Source of the DNA: Ceratothoa steindachneri
Lineage: Eukaryota; Arthropoda; Malacostraca; Isopoda; Cymothoidae
Direction of reading: 5' to 3'
NCBI GenBank assembly: GCA_963969495.1
Contig: OZ018321.1
Span: 127,376,437 to 127,440,436 of the forward strand
DNA: 64,000 bases
In this document: in pieces, positions 45,514 through 57,572 of the stretch
Numbering within the stretch: position 1 is the first letter of the stretch
Layout: each line of letters begins with the position of its first letter
Notes under the pieces: model-generated
Told to the model about the DNA's origin: nothing
Databases searched by the model: none
What the model saw: the letters and a program-made list of their open reading frames with translations, nothing else
Made by a program: the position numbers and the translations under genes

Positions 45514-46769
45514 GTAGAGTAAAGCAAAATATTATTTACTCAAACAATAACATTTACTCAGAAATAAAAAGTAAAAATAAAAAGGTAAATCCGGCAGAAA
45601 ATTTATGAGGAAGAAAATGAAATGAAAGTGTGCAGCTCTACTTGACGAGTTTGGGGTTGTTTGTTTGTTTGTCGTGTTGTTTGGGAGGTGCCACACGTGG
45701 TAGCAGGACCCAAGAGATAATGGCAATGCATTACCCGACTACTTACGCTATATCAGCTGCCCTTAGAAGAGGATTCCAGACTAAAGTACCGGCGGGTTTC
45801 TTCAGATGGAGAAGACACGCGACTGCCCAATTTATGTCCTATAGAAATTTCGACGCGTTGGGGGCGGGTTCTCTCGGTCCAATTTGAACAGGACGAGGGA
45901 AGGGAGAAAGAAATAAACTGGCGCGACCAAGCGACACGACGCTGCAGAAGCGATAATTTCAAAATAATAGATGGACCATGAGTGTAAAACAAATGACATA
46001 GCAACCCTGTTAAGCCCAGTGTGGATGGGATCGGAAGGGGGTATTCTGAACCCCGTAAGACACATTAGCAGGCAAAATACCGACACTACTCCAAGAATTT
46101 GCAAAACCAAAATGGGTAGGAACTAAAAATAGGCCAGCACGTACCATGATTCATGGTGATGTGACGGCGTTGCTGTTCCAGCGTCGAGCCCAGCAAGCGG
46201 GGCTCCGACAAAAGTTTCAGCAACGTCACGAGCTGGCGGATACGCTGATATCCCAGCCTAGATAAGTAGCTCCACATGTATCATCACGTACATAGTCAAT
46301 CACAATACCGCTCTATTTCCCTTCTCGTCTTCACAGCACAAAATAACCCCAATCTCCCCTCTGTCCCAGAATTATGCCGATGGATCACTGGTATCCCTTA
46401 CGGGGCAACTCGTATCCCCATACCCCTGACGCAGAACTACCAAGGGTTCTATGGTCGCTGGTCTGTGTCGAAATAATACCTCCACGCCATCACCTAACCA
46501 AGACCGGCCACTAGTAGCTTCGGGCTGTCAGCGATCGTCATTCTGATATTTATGTACATTTCACATTATCCGGTCGGGTATCATCTCCACGATGTGGTAG
46601 GAATGTCGCAACTTTAGTACTTACAGGTTTTTTGACCCAGGATCTCGACTCATTTTAACCACGGGGACCATCACATTAAATCAGCCCGGCAGCCAAATTC
46701 AAGAGAGTAGTGCTCGTACTCACACGACGGACTAAAAAGGTCTCATTTTGTAGGAAACAGCATCGTGTA
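45514..46769. other. Spacer, no gene recognised
   Basis: Overlapping short frames occur on both strands at 45630-46110 and 46086-46476. None has a recognised motif. Confidence 0.45.
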
Positions 46770-47500
46770 AAGAGTACAGAAATGGAAGCAGGGCACGAAC
46801 GAGTATGCAAATGGAATGGGGGCATGAACGAATATACAAATAGAATGTGGGGAACGAACGAGTATACAAATAGAATGTGGGGCACGAACGAGTATACAAA
46901 TGGAATGGGGGCACGAAAGAGCACACAAATGGAATGGGGGCACGAAGTAGAAAAATGAATAGGGGCATGAAGTACAAAAATGAATGGGGGCACGAATAAG
47001 TACACAAGAGGAATGGGAGCAAGAACGAGTATACAAATGGAATGGGGCACGAAAGAGCACAAAAATGGAATAAGGGCAAGATCGAGTACACAAATGGAAT
47101 GGGAGTACGAATCAGTACATAAAATGGAATAGGGGCACGAACGAGAAGACAAATGAAGTTGAGACACGAATGAGTACACATGTGGAATGGAGCAGGAACG
47201 AGTACACAAGTGGAATGGGAGCAGGAACGAGTACACAAGTGGAATGGGAGCAGGAACGAGCACAAAAATGGAATGGGGGGCACGAACGAGTCCACAAATG
47301 GAATGGGGGCATGAACGAGTTGAAAAATGGAATGGGGGCACCAAACAATACACAAATGCAATGGGGCACGAATGAATATGCAAATGCAATGGGGCACGAA
47401 TGAATATGCAAATAGAATGGGGGCACGAATGAATATACAAATGGTATGGGGTCACGGAGAAGTACAAAAATGGGATGGGGTCACGAACGAGTACAAAATG
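46770..47500. repeat. Minisatellite of about 30-bp units (~25 copies)
   Basis: Units contain AATGGGGGCACGAACGAGTA followed by CACAAATGG, with variants such as TATACAAATAGAATGTGG, GAGCAGGAACGAG and shortened units of 23-29 bp. The array begins with AGAGTACAGAAATGG at about 46770 and decays after 47480. The typical unit has no stop codon in any of the six frames, so long overlapping frames exist on both strands (the longest is 299 codons, minus 46676-47575). These are best explained by the repeat, not by a gene. Confidence 0.93.
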
Positions 47501-49247
47501 ATGAAAAAGTGTACAAAAAATGAAAATATTTGTGACACTAAGTGAATGTGCAGATTTATTCGGCTGATAGATCAAGCTAAATTCTTAGTGGATATTGAAA
47601 TGTGGAATCTTTTACGCGACTCTCCCGGAATGATGTTCAACTTGGTCAAATCTGATGCACCAGGCACGAGGCAACCATTTATGATGGAGAAAGTAAGAAG
47701 TTTAAGAATACAAGCGTATGTATGGCCCTAGTGTTAGGACAAGAAATTAAATTCTATTAAAGAAAAAGTCGGCGAAAACTAACGAGAGGATTTTCTGCCC
47801 AAAGTTTGTGTAGAAAAGTACGAATAAAAACAACTTAGGGAAAATGAAACTTCGTGATTGGTTCCCTAGGGATAGAGAGGAGCGCTTAACTCCATGCCTT
47901 GTTATAAAATGCGAGGACGCCAATGTTGGTGTTATTACATTCCTGATTAAGGTAAATATGTCGTAATGCTCAAAAGAAGATTATCTGATGCGTTTGTAAT
48001 GCTGTTCAATGATATGACATCAATTAATCCAGAAGCAGTTGCAGCTCGCGATCAATACTTTTGCAGGTCGTAAGAGAAAGCCAGAAAAAAAACAGCTCTC
48101 GCTCTCGCTACTATTGAACCATTGCCTAGTAGTTAACAAATGCATAAAAAAAAGGGATGCAGAGTGTGCTACCCAAAACCTAGATAAACAAGAACCGGTT
48201 GCATTAGATGCCCCCCAAAAGCAGGCCTATGCAGCATCGCACACTTCAAAGAATGACATAAATAATTCTTTAAACTTAGTACATACTGGGCTGTGATTTT
48301 CAGTGTCTTATTGTTTTTATCTATGGCTATCCGAAAAATATATTACATTTTATTCATAATTTCCTTTAGTATATGATTCGAAAGAGAAAAAAAACAATGT
48401 TTTGAAGAAAGTAAAAAAAAAAAATCGTTTTTCGTTAGGTGGTTAAAACCAGAACGTTTCACAAAGCAGGTACTTACCCGGCTCTTGCCCGTTTGGCCAA
48501 TGAACAAAGACAAAGGAACAACTGAAAGCAAACTAAAATTTGAGGCGTTCTTATATAAATCCAGAAACGGTAGTTTTAAGCAAAATGAATGATCTAAAAT
48601 TATCAAAGTAGTGCCCTGATGTACAGTATGTGGAAATTCTGCAAATTTTAGTAAATCCAAGAGATATTTGGGAACCCATATTTAAAATATTTTTTACAGC
48701 TGACTTAATACTTTGCAGCAGTTATATAGGTAAGTGGTTAATGATTAAAATGAAAAAGGCTTGATAACATTAGAGAGATCCACTAAAATAGTAGTATTTC
48801 CCCACCTCCTAAGATATTACTTCGGGAGAGAAAGCAAGCCGTTACTCCCCACCAACCCCTCCGAATTCACCCTTCTTGGACTTGCCACCAGGTCACTGAG
48901 AAATTCACACCGATGCATGAGGCTAAAATTGAAGGCTTTCGTTTACCTCGAACAAATTTTATGGCTCCAGCACCTGGTCGTTCGGTGAGACCCGCTGATC
49001 CCGGCCTCTTACACTTTCCCGTAAGGACAGGGTCGGTTGACCCGGCCGATAATGAGGGTTCGAGAAGGCCCCTCTCTCTCTCTCTCTCTTTCCCTCCCTG
49101 TCTTGGAGAAATCCGGGTATATATGCAGCCTCCCAAACATTACACACAGATTCGGTTAGACGAGGCTTCCCGAACGTAATTCGATTCAACGACGCTTTCT
49201 CCAGAGAAGTGTTTAGTGAAGGTCGCAAGCCACGGAAGATTTTTTTT
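47501..49247. other. Spacer with a (TC)n tract, no gene recognised
   Basis: A short (TC)n tract lies at 49071-49089. A frame at 48039-48296 follows a TTTTGCAG at 48059-48066, but nothing else supports an exon. No transposon was recognised until the T-run at 49239-49248 that precedes LINE c13. Confidence 0.4.
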
Positions 49248-49516
49248 TTTTGAGCTCATCTGGCGACTGCCTACATGGGCATTAGTCGACGTATTAAAAA
49301 CTGCAGAATACTAGGCGACTTTCAAATAATATTAAAAACAAAAAAAACAACACTAAAATTAATAAAAAGGAAAAGGCAAGGAGCAGGAAGCAAGCTCCTG
49401 CGTCGGGGAGGGGCGCCCCGGCGAAGGAACATACGACCTATAAAGAAAACAAACAAAAACTAGTTAAATAAAAGGGAGAAGGCTGGCCTCCCCTCAAAAG
49501 TCTACAAGTCCACCAG

Positions 49517-50592
49517 TCAATGTGCACGCACTCGTCCCGAGTACAAGGGAAAGGCGGTAGCGACCCCGCCCATCCCGGTATCGGGACAGGTAACGGGAGC
49601 GAAGATCTTCCAGACTGGGACATACAAGAATGTGCCAAACAGTTGGGGGACAACGCAGCCTTCACAGTAGGGCGCTGGCGAGCGCTCCATCAAATGGCGG
49701 TGCGTCCCGTAAGTGTGCCCAATTCGGAGACGATAGAAGGCAACCTGAAGCCTTCGCGGGAGTGAGGGGGTAGGTCCATGGGAACAGTCGCGGCGCAATA
49801 GCACGCAGCTTTAAGTTCCCTTCGACCGTCTCCAAACTTCTTTGCCAAGCAGCCAGAAGAGCTGCCCGTATTCCTGCCATGTAGTCGGTGTGAGGAAGAG
49901 CGAAACGCTGATCCTGTCGAAAAGTCCTCGCTGACACTTTTTCGCCCTCATCGGCGCGCTCATTCTCAGCAAACCCTACATGACCAGGAATCCAGCAGAA
50001 GATAATCTCGACATCCGCCCGGGTCGCCAAAACCGTGCGTCACGGATATCGTGAACCAGGGAAGGCGGAGATTCCAATGCTCCAAGAGCACTCGGGACGC
50101 TTTGTGAGTAGCTATAGATCACAATCCGGATCCGAACCGGGCAGGTTGCGTAATCTCATGTAACAAGTGGTGTATTGCCATCAGCTCGGCCGTGAAGACA
50201 GACGCAGCGCCTGGCAGAGCCCTCCTAAATTCAAACAGAGGAGATACGGCGTGGAAGCCGAACCACTCTTGGGAATGGAAGCCATCCGTATACACTAGCA
50301 CGGTTCCAGCGTGACACGAGGTGTGCTCCAAAAAGGTCGAACGCAATACTCCCGGCGCAGTACAAGCTTTGGGAGCAGAGGCGTGGCGACAAATAGCCAA
50401 CGGTGGTACCGTCCAGGGTGGCGTCCTGCGCAGAAACAGAGCAGCCACCAGCCCGAGAGCTATACAAGGCTCTCGAAGGAGTTTCCTGGCCTTAAACCAA
50501 AAGGGCTTAGGGTATGACTGGCATTTCTCGGCGGCATAGGCACCGTCGAAATCAGCTGTGGATGCAGTGAGAGCTGTTGGCGAATGAAGCAA
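49517..50592 (-). pseudogene. ORF2 linker, RNase H and Cys/His tail of LINE c13
   Basis: The block from 50592 to 50119 reads RRTPPWTVPPLAICRHASAP, VLVYTDGFHSQEW (the first Asp is present, but Ser-Lys after Gly is changed) and FTAELMAIHHLLHE. The next block (49662-50030) reads DVEIIFCWIPGHVGFAENER, then ADEGEKVSARTF. This copy keeps the NERADE motif with the final catalytic aspartate. The final block (49517-49804) has RRLQVAFYRLRIGHTYGTHR and CEGCVVPQ. The YSDSQSSL region, with the third acidic residue, falls in the frameshifted gap at about 50030-50150. Confidence 0.8.
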
Positions 50593-52225
50593 AGGGCCCC
50601 ACTGGCGCGTACACGTGAATGATGCACTGCACGCGGCGTAAAGCTAGTGGCATCTCCCCAGCATCGACCAGTAGGATCTCAATGGGGGACAGTGCGGAAG
50701 GCACCGGCGCTAGGCGAAGGCCGGTGTAGTGGATCGAGTCCACCTTCCAAAAAACAAGCTCGGCTGCGGATGCATAAAACTCGCATCCGTAGTCGAGTTT
50801 CGAACAAACAAAGGATCGATAAAAAAGTAAGGCAGTAGCCATATCAGCGCTCCAAGCACTGAACGTCACGGAACAGAGAATATCCATGACGAGGGTACAA
50901 GAGACCCTCCCAGATGAGGCGTCGGTCAAACGCAAGATCAAGGAAACGGTACGATTCAAAATCGTCCAGGGGTACCCCAAGAAGGGTGAAAACGTGGATG
51001 GCGGCAGAAGTGCACCACATGGCCATGGCAAAGGAAAACTGAAACTTGTGCGCTTCGGAATTACGAGAGACTCGGTTCAATGCCTGTTGGAGTCGACGTT
51101 CCAGAGTTGGCATCTGGGCCACGCCAATAGAGATCGAAAGGTCGTCCACGTAGAGCGTAGCGAGAACCTCTTCGGGCAGCACTGAGGTGGTGCCGTTGAT
51201 GCTCAGGGCAAAGAGTGTGACAGTGAGGGAACTTTTCTGCAGGACATCCTCTTCGTGCTCCTTTGGGCCGTAGAGGGCTCTCCTCCCCCGTACGCGGAAT
51301 TGACCATCTCGCAAAAATTCAGATATAAACATTGGGAGGCGTCCCCTCGCCCCCATCGTGTGGAGAGTCTCCATGATACCGTATCACCATGCGGTATCAT
51401 AGGCTTTCTCCAGATAAAAAACCACCGTGGCGTAGTATAGTCTATGAAAGAAGGCCTAGCAGACGGCATTTACTAGTCGGAGCAGAGCATCTGACGTGGA
51501 GTGGAACTTGCGGAAGCCGCACTGTGCAGAAGACAGATGGCCTCCGCTGTCCATGAAATAGGCTATTCTAACATTTACCAATTCCTCCATCAACTTGCAC
51601 ACGCAAGAGGTTAGAGAGATTGGGCGAAAACGGCCGGAGTAGAGTGATCTCTCCCCGCTTTGCGAAAGGCGAGCACAGTAGCGATTCGCCGGGAATCTGG
51701 GAGGAGACCCTGAATCCAAATCCTGTTGAACAAATCTAACAGAAAAGCCATGCCTCGCTCACCCAGGTGTCGAAGCATGGCGTACGGGACATCGTCCGGA
51801 CCATGGGCGGTGTCCGCGCACGAAGCGAGAGCGGAACCCAACTCACTCACAGTAAACTTGTTGAAGGGTTCTCCGCCTCTGTAGGTAAAGTCCAGCCGGC
51901 GGCATTCCGCGACATCACGACGTGCATTGAATGCTGGCGGAGCAGCATCACGGCTAGAGAATGCGGAAAAAGCGGTCTCTAAGGATTCCGCCACGGACGC
52001 GGGGTCCGAGATTGCGGTCCCATTCTCCTGGAGAACGGGAGGGCGGTCCGGCGAGAACTTGCCCCGAATCCTTTTGACTCGCTTCCACACCTCAACTAAA
52101 GGGGTCTTCACATTAAGTGAAGACACGTATGCCCGCCGAGAAGAGCGGCGGGCGTGCTTCGAAATATACCGTAACCTAGCCCTAGCACGACGAAATTCAG
52201 CGACAGTGAAATCAGACGGCGGCAC
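50593..52225 (-). pseudogene. ORF2 reverse transcriptase of LINE c13, frameshifted
   Basis: Blocks in different frames together cover the domain. The N-terminal extension (51611-52225) reads FTVAEFRRARARLRYISKHA and MLRHLGERGMAFLLDLFNRI. Block 51456-51719 has PISLTSCVCKLMEELVNVRI and SAQCGFRKFHSTSDALLRLV. Block 50844-51374 has METLHTMGARGRLPMFISEF and ATLYVDDLSIS (YVDD at about 51141-51155). Block 50552-51031 has LLFYRSFVCSKLDYGCEFYA. The usual GVPQGSVLS of the family is changed to DVLQKSSLT, so this copy is inactive even without its frameshifts. Confidence 0.85.
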
Positions 52226-52320
52226 TTATAGCGGATGCAGGCATAACACTTGTGTTTGAGGGCCGTCTCACACTCGGCCGACCACCATGGGAGTGGTGGC
52301 GTGCAAAACGGCCCGACGTC

Positions 52321-52940
52321 CTAGGAATAGTAGTCAGGCCCACGGCGATAAGGGTTGCCGGAGAAGAACTCAAGGGCTTCATCTACCGGCCTAAACTCCT
52401 CGACTGAGATAGAGAATTCAGTCATTTCCTGAAATGCAGGCCACCGCACCCGCGCCAAGCACCACCGAGGTGGTCTCTCAGGCGGCAGTTGCCCTGAAAA
52501 CGATATTTGAATGGGAAAGTGATCACTACCATGGAGGTCATCGACCACCACCCAATCAAAATCAGGTTGTGCATCCGAAGAGCACAAAGATAGATCAAGG
52601 CCAGAAAATAAAGCGGTTCTCGGACAGTGATGCGTAAACTCATCCACGTTTAGGACACCCATCTCAAGCACTTCGATCAGATCGGCAAGGACTTGTCCCC
52701 TGGGATTTATTGAGTAATCTCCCCAGAGAGGATGCCTGCCGTTCAGATCTCCAAGCCAGAGATAGGACCTCGACAACCGTGCCACGACGCGGCAGAAGTC
52801 ACCCGCGTCGATGTCAGCTGACGGTGGAATGTACACAGAAATGATAGTATACCTCCTATCCAGGTGGCCCGGAGTCCACGGCAATTCCATTGAAGGAATA
52901 TGCTCTCCAGGCTAGCTCGGAGACGCGGGGGCCCTCCTCG
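52321..52940 (-). pseudogene. ORF2 APE-type endonuclease of LINE c13, N-terminal part deleted
   Basis: An open frame of 190 codons reads DRRYTIISVYIPPSADIDAG, LWLGDLNGRHPLWGDYS (52725-52775), LDLSLCSSDAQPDFDWVVVD and DLHGSDHFPIQIS. These are the middle and C-terminal motifs of the fold, here in one frame. The region carrying LRET and the surrounding parts is missing, because at 52865 the sequence passes directly to the WTPG/LPW segment upstream of NCRGL (52870-52895). The domain therefore lacks its first catalytic motifs. Confidence 0.8.
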
Positions 52941-52999
52941 AACTGAAAACCCTCACGGGAATGGCCGTACGCTTCCCGGGGGCAGAACCCCGGGCGCTG

Positions 53000-55023
53000 T
53001 TGGCCGGACAAAGCGCTGAAGGCACTGTCGCCTTCGAGGACTTATTGGGGGAGGTTGGGCTCGCCATGCGAGTCTTTTCCTCCCTCGGCCTCGAAATCTT
53101 AGACGAACGTTGCGGCTTGGGAGGCGGGGAGCCCTCTTTTCAAGGAACCACCGTCTCCGAGCAACTCGCTCCACCTCAGGGCGTGGGCGAAGGAGCCGAA
53201 GCTCCTTTGTTGCTGTCCTCCTTTCGGGGGACAGCTTTAGAAACCCCCGAAGATGGCCTAGCGAGCATCTTCAGGGGTGTTGCCTCTTTTAAGTCTAACA
53301 ACTCGGTGGACTCGCGTGGCCGTTTCGCCTTACGGGAAACGGTCACGATGGGGGAAGAGGGGGAAGCCCTGGTTTTAGCCGGGGCTGGGTATGAACCCTT
53401 TTTGCCGCCAGCTTTACTAGGGTAGCGCCCAAGTTGGGTAGAGCCTGCAGAAGGGCTCCAAATGGGCGCGGAAACAACGTGCTTGTTGGCCTGGATGGGC
53501 CAGGAGCAGAGGGTGCCTTTCTAACTATTGAGGCATATGACGTACCAGGCAGATACGGGCGCGTCAGGACCAAGTCCTTAGCCTCGCGAAATGAGAGTCG
53601 ATCCTGGGCATGAACGGCCAGGATTTCTTTCTCAAGGAGATATGCACCACATTGCTTCGAAGAAGCAGGGTGCGGCTCTCCGCAATTGACACACTTGGCC
53701 ACACACGATTTGGACTTATCGTGTGCGACCTTGGAGCAATTTACACATACTTCGGGTGACCCTGACTTTGCACGTCTACATGAGCGATTCGTATGGCCGA
53801 AGCGGTGACAGTAATAGCACCGCCGCGGAAGTGGCACAAATGCCTTCACGCGGTAGCGGTAGCAACCCGCACGCACCGACTCAGGGAGCTTGTCACAGTC
53901 GAACGTGACGAAGGCTCCCGTCCGAGAAACGGGTCACCTTCGGCTCTCTACCAATTTACCAATTGCACTAGCTAATCCTCTCCTCTGATGGATCATGTTG
54001 CCCTAGGACAACATGGTGCCATCAGTGGAGCGAATAACAAGGAAGCGTTTGAAGCCAGCGGGCTCGAAAAGGCCAGGTAATCTCTGAATCAGGGGCTCCG
54101 ATGTCATCGAGGCTCCGCCCTGTGCACTTTTGGTTTTAGTCAGGGGCTCCGACACCGGGGGGGGGGCAGAGGGGCCGGATGTGCCGATCTTGTCTTGGTC
54201 GCTTGCCAGAGTGACAGCAGACCCATCCGTCCCCGCAGCCCCCGCGGATGGAGAGGAGCCCCGAGTCTTCTTTGTCTTTTTGGTCTTGGTCTTTTTTTTT
54301 TGGAGAGGAGGGCGGGGAATGAACCCGCTTCTCACCCCCGCCGTTAGAAGCCCCCAGGCCAGATGTACCGGCCTCAGCCAGGCCCTTCTCCGAAATGGAG
54401 AAGGTCCTGGTGGTCGCAGGGGCATCATCCGGAGGAGATCCCTCCCTACCTTGTACTGCCTCAGAATCCCCAGCCGTTTGAGGAGGACCTTGCATAGGGG
54501 CGGATTCGGGTTCGGTGCTTGGCGCCGAGCCCGGATTCCCCCCCATGGAAGGCCCTACCGTCCGAGGCTAGTTTTCCTCAAGGACCATTTCTATCACAGG
54601 AGGGGCCTCCAGTTGGCCATCCCCTCCCAGGACATCGCAGGTGCCCTTGGCAGCGTCATGAGTCTTTTGTGGGGAGGCACAGGCCTTGACCCCGGCAAGG
54701 TTTAATATTCTTGCCAGCAGGTCTTTTAAGGGAAGCGACCGAAGGGGCCTGGCTTCCCTCTCCCCCCTAAGGGGGTTTGCCCTACCGAGCCGCTCAAAGG
54801 AGGGGCGGTCGGCAATGGGCTGCCTGCTGGCTTTCTTGGCAGTCCCCTTAGAAAGAAAAGGATGGACTGCCGCTGGAAATAGGGAGGTGCCCGAAAGCAC
54901 CTCCAGAGAAGGGGCTGAGGGCGAGTCCCCTACACCCGTAGGCGTAGGAGAGGAGTAAGCCTCCTCTCCGGTTAAAGAAGTATGGAGGGTCCCTTGCGCA
55001 AGCACAAGGGGAGGGACCTCCAT
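53000..55023 (-). pseudogene. ORF1 of LINE c13, frameshifted and deleted
   Basis: The ATG at 55023-55021 starts MEVPPLVLAQGT. The first frame (54568-55023) includes LLARILNLAGVKACASPQKT. The second (54136-54546) is Ser/Pro-rich, with ESAPMQGPPQTAGDSEAV. The third (54003-54428) carries IQRLPGLFEPAGFKRFLVIR. After a deletion at about 53914, the zinc-knuckle block (53343-53876) has CYYCHRFGHTNRSC, CVNCSKVAHDKSKSC and CVNCGEPHPASSKQC, all with intact Cys/His. The basic tail continues to about 53000. This is the clearest zinc-knuckle set in the window. Confidence 0.8.
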
Positions 55024-55585
55024 TTTTTCAGTGGAGCTGCCCGAGTGCGGCTCCGTTGATGAGCAAGGGGAAGTTAAGGGTTGTTTTTGTTTTTTTAGTT
55101 ATGCATCATTGGGCATGGTGACCCTAAATTTTCTGCAGGACGTAATAGCTCATCACCTCTTGCAGTTGCCCGCACTGCAAGAGGTGCTTACAGGCCTCGC
55201 AGAGCCAGGCGCCGCCATTTCGGACCACCCTTCCCGCCTGGTGGCCTGGCAGTCCATCGGCATGGCGGCTCCACCTTGAACACGGCGTAAAATTGATAGA
55301 ATGTGAAGGAGAGGAAAAGGGATGCCAGGAAGGTATGGGTAGGGATGAAGCAGGTTGTTATAAACCAGCCACCCCAGACCGGAGCTCAGGGGTTAGGGAA
55401 CATTGTCCCCTCCCCTCTCAGCCCCAATGGGGGACGGTTGGCTGAGAGGAAGATCAGCATCTACCCTGTGAAATTAGAGGCTGACCAGAGAAAGTTGTGG
55501 GAGAGGTTGTATGAAAAGCGACCGAGGTAAGGGAGAAATACAGGCTATCTGAAGGAAGGAAGAGAGGCTAAGCTGGGGCCGGACT

Positions 55586-56103
55586 ATCATTTCAAGAACC
55601 AAGCCTGGTTAAGTTTTTATGTTTTATCCATTTCACAACTTTCGGATATTTTAGCACTGTTCGCATTATGAAGGAAAAGTTCTGCCACGCGGTAAAACTT
55701 TAAATCTAGGCAAGAATCTTCCTAAGTTTCAGCTAAAGCAGTGTCACTAATATAACAGCGGTAAAATAAGTTAAACTGACCACTCTTGCTTTTGGTTTAG
55801 TTTTATATAAGGTCTAATTTGGCTCAAAAGTTAAAAATAAAAACACCCGAAACTATATGCAACCATATCGAATTCTAATTTTTTTTTAAGCGAATGTAAG
55901 TGTCAAGTACTTAAAACTACTAAAAATGAACAGGTACTACACATGACGGTTCTTTTTTAATATTAATAAACTTACGTCTTAATTTTTTGGTGAAATCTCA
56001 CTCGATAACTATGACAGCTACTTTTCCTAGTTTGTGGGGACAGTAAATATCCAACTAAAAAGCAATAATTACTTGAAATTTATTGGTTGTGATACGATAA
56101 GTA
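55586..56103. other. Spacer, no gene recognised
   Basis: This is AT-rich DNA with no coding similarity. The last two bases (56102-56103) are the TA flank of the next transposon. Confidence 0.5.
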
Positions 56104-57522
56104 CCGTCCAAAAAGATCAGAAAGCCTTATCTTCAATAACTTTTGCTAGAGAAAATCCAGTTCGGAAAATTGGTCTACATAAACTAGTGGGAGACACTAC
56201 GGATGGGTATACGTTATGCAAATTTGAAAGAATAAAACCAGTTATTAACAGATAAGCAATTTACTGGATAAATTATCTGAACGACAGCGGAAACAACTTT
56301 ATTTTGGAATATAACGATTAAATGAGTAAAACATTTGTACAGATTATAAGTAATTAGTGTTTAGTGCGGAAGCCATTATTCTCAATGATGCTTCGACATC
56401 TCTCCACAAGAAGGAACCAACTGTTGACACTCTTGCGAGAGTATTCTTTGCTGCATTCATTGTGAAGAAGTTCACATAGTTCTGGAACCTTTTTTCGGAT
56501 TCCTCGCTTTAGACCTCTTCCGGAGTGTCTTTCAAACATTTTCAATGGGATTCAGGTTTAGAGTGCCCAAGCAGGAAGGTCTTCGCCAACTTGGCCGTGG
56601 CATGGGGTGTTAACCTGCATGGAAATTGTAGGTGGGACTTCGGAGGTTCATATATGGGACAAAGTACGCTGTCGGAGCAATTCCTTGTACACCTGTGCAT
56701 TCATTGTCCCCAGGAGGCAAACAAGTGGCCCAGTGGCTTCTATCGAAATCACGCCCTAGAGCACGACAATTCCTCCGCCAAGCTTCACACTTTTTGGAGT
56801 AATTGGCAAACAATCTTTCGTCCAGGTGACGAACATTCTGCAAATTGAACTAAGATTCGCCTCTAAAGTGAACTTGGCTCCATGATCATCCTTCTATGTA
56901 ACGTGTGCTCTGTGGCGGGCGGGTCTCGCGTGAAAGCGTCAAGATTATCTTCCTCCAGGTGTATTTTCTGAAACAGTCCTTCACAATTTTGGTAAGGGCT
57001 CAGCCTTCCCTTTTTGAGGTCTCCTTTGGTCTATCGTTGATTTATCAGCCTTACATAAACCTGTTTGTCATATCTTTACAGAATATTATTGACTACACTT
57101 TTGTAGCGTTTGACAATCTCTGAAATGGCTCCAATTGAAAAACCATCTTGGTGGCGCAGCTGATCGGCTAGCGGACATTGAGAAGCGCGACATAGTTCTT
57201 AAGCATGTTACTTGACGACAACTGGCAAGAGAATGAATGATCTGACATGAGATTCAAATGATGTTAGTTGCTATGCAAACAATGCCGGTTCTTTCTACAT
57301 GAAACCTAAGCGTTCGGATCATTTTGAAAACTATCTATTTCTACTAAATTGCCTATATGGTATTAGCTTTAGTTTTATTCGTCCAAATTTGCATAACCTT
57401 TACTGATTCGTAGTTTATTATAGCCGTAAGTTATCACACAGCAATTTTGTAAACCTTGGTTTCTCTGGCAAAAAATATGGAAGATGTGATAGAAATACAG
57501 GTGTTCTGATCTTTTAGGACGA
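56104..57522 (-). mobile_element. Second Tc1-like DNA transposon, short inverted repeats and TA flanks
   Basis: The left end CCGTCCAAAAAGATCAGAA and the right end (reverse complement TCGTCCTAAAAGATCAGAA) match at 17 of 19 positions. TA dinucleotides flank both ends (56102-56103 and 57523-57524). The length is 1419 bp. The ends differ completely from those of 44203-45511, so this is another subfamily. A decayed transposase lies inside on the minus strand. The insertion is about 45 bp from a possible splice donor at 57567-57572. Confidence 0.8.
56350..57215 (-). pseudogene. Tc1-like transposase of the second element, decayed
   Basis: Read on the minus strand with many interruptions: ADQLRHQDGFSIGAISEIVK (57100-57165), a helix-turn-helix-like beginning; then DHGAKFTLEANLSSICRMFV and KSVKLGGGIVVL (56750-56885), the stretch after the first catalytic region; then CHGQVGEDLPAWAL with IPLKMFERHSGRGLKRGIRK (56465-56600), where PDLNPIEN-type sequence is expected; and a C-terminal CRSIIENNGFRTKH ending at about 56357. 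There are several stops. The catalytic triad cannot be read with confidence. Confidence 0.6.
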
Positions 57523-57572
57523 TATAGTACACGTGGAAAGAAAATTTTGTACTATGTGCATTAACTACTTAC

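Larger units (their letters stand above)
49248..55585 (-). mobile_element. I-like LINE copy c13: longest copy, nearly complete but mutated
   Basis: The 3' end follows a T-run (an A-tail on the minus strand) and begins GAGCTCATCTGGCGACTGCC. The copy continues through the 3' UTR, RNase H, reverse transcriptase, endonuclease, ORF1 and about 560 bp of 5' UTR, stopping about 80 bp short of the family 5' terminus. Two internal deletions of about 235 bp each are visible by comparison with c1 and c4: one in the endonuclease (52865-52866) and one in ORF1 (about 53914). Adding these back gives an element of roughly 6.8-6.9 kb. It is the best copy for building a consensus of this family. Confidence 0.92.

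Noticed and set aside
46770..47500. CRISPR-like regular repeat array
   Set aside because: Units are directly abutting and variable in length, with no constant repeat plus unique spacer pattern. The window is eukaryotic in character.
46676..47575. A 299-codon frame on the minus strand with a cysteine-rich repeated peptide
   Set aside because: It follows entirely from the stop-free minisatellite unit, with comparable frames on both strands. I do not call it a gene.
48030..48300. A possible exon after TTTTGCAG on the plus strand
   Set aside because: There is only one weak acceptor-like site, no donor in frame and no recognisable protein.
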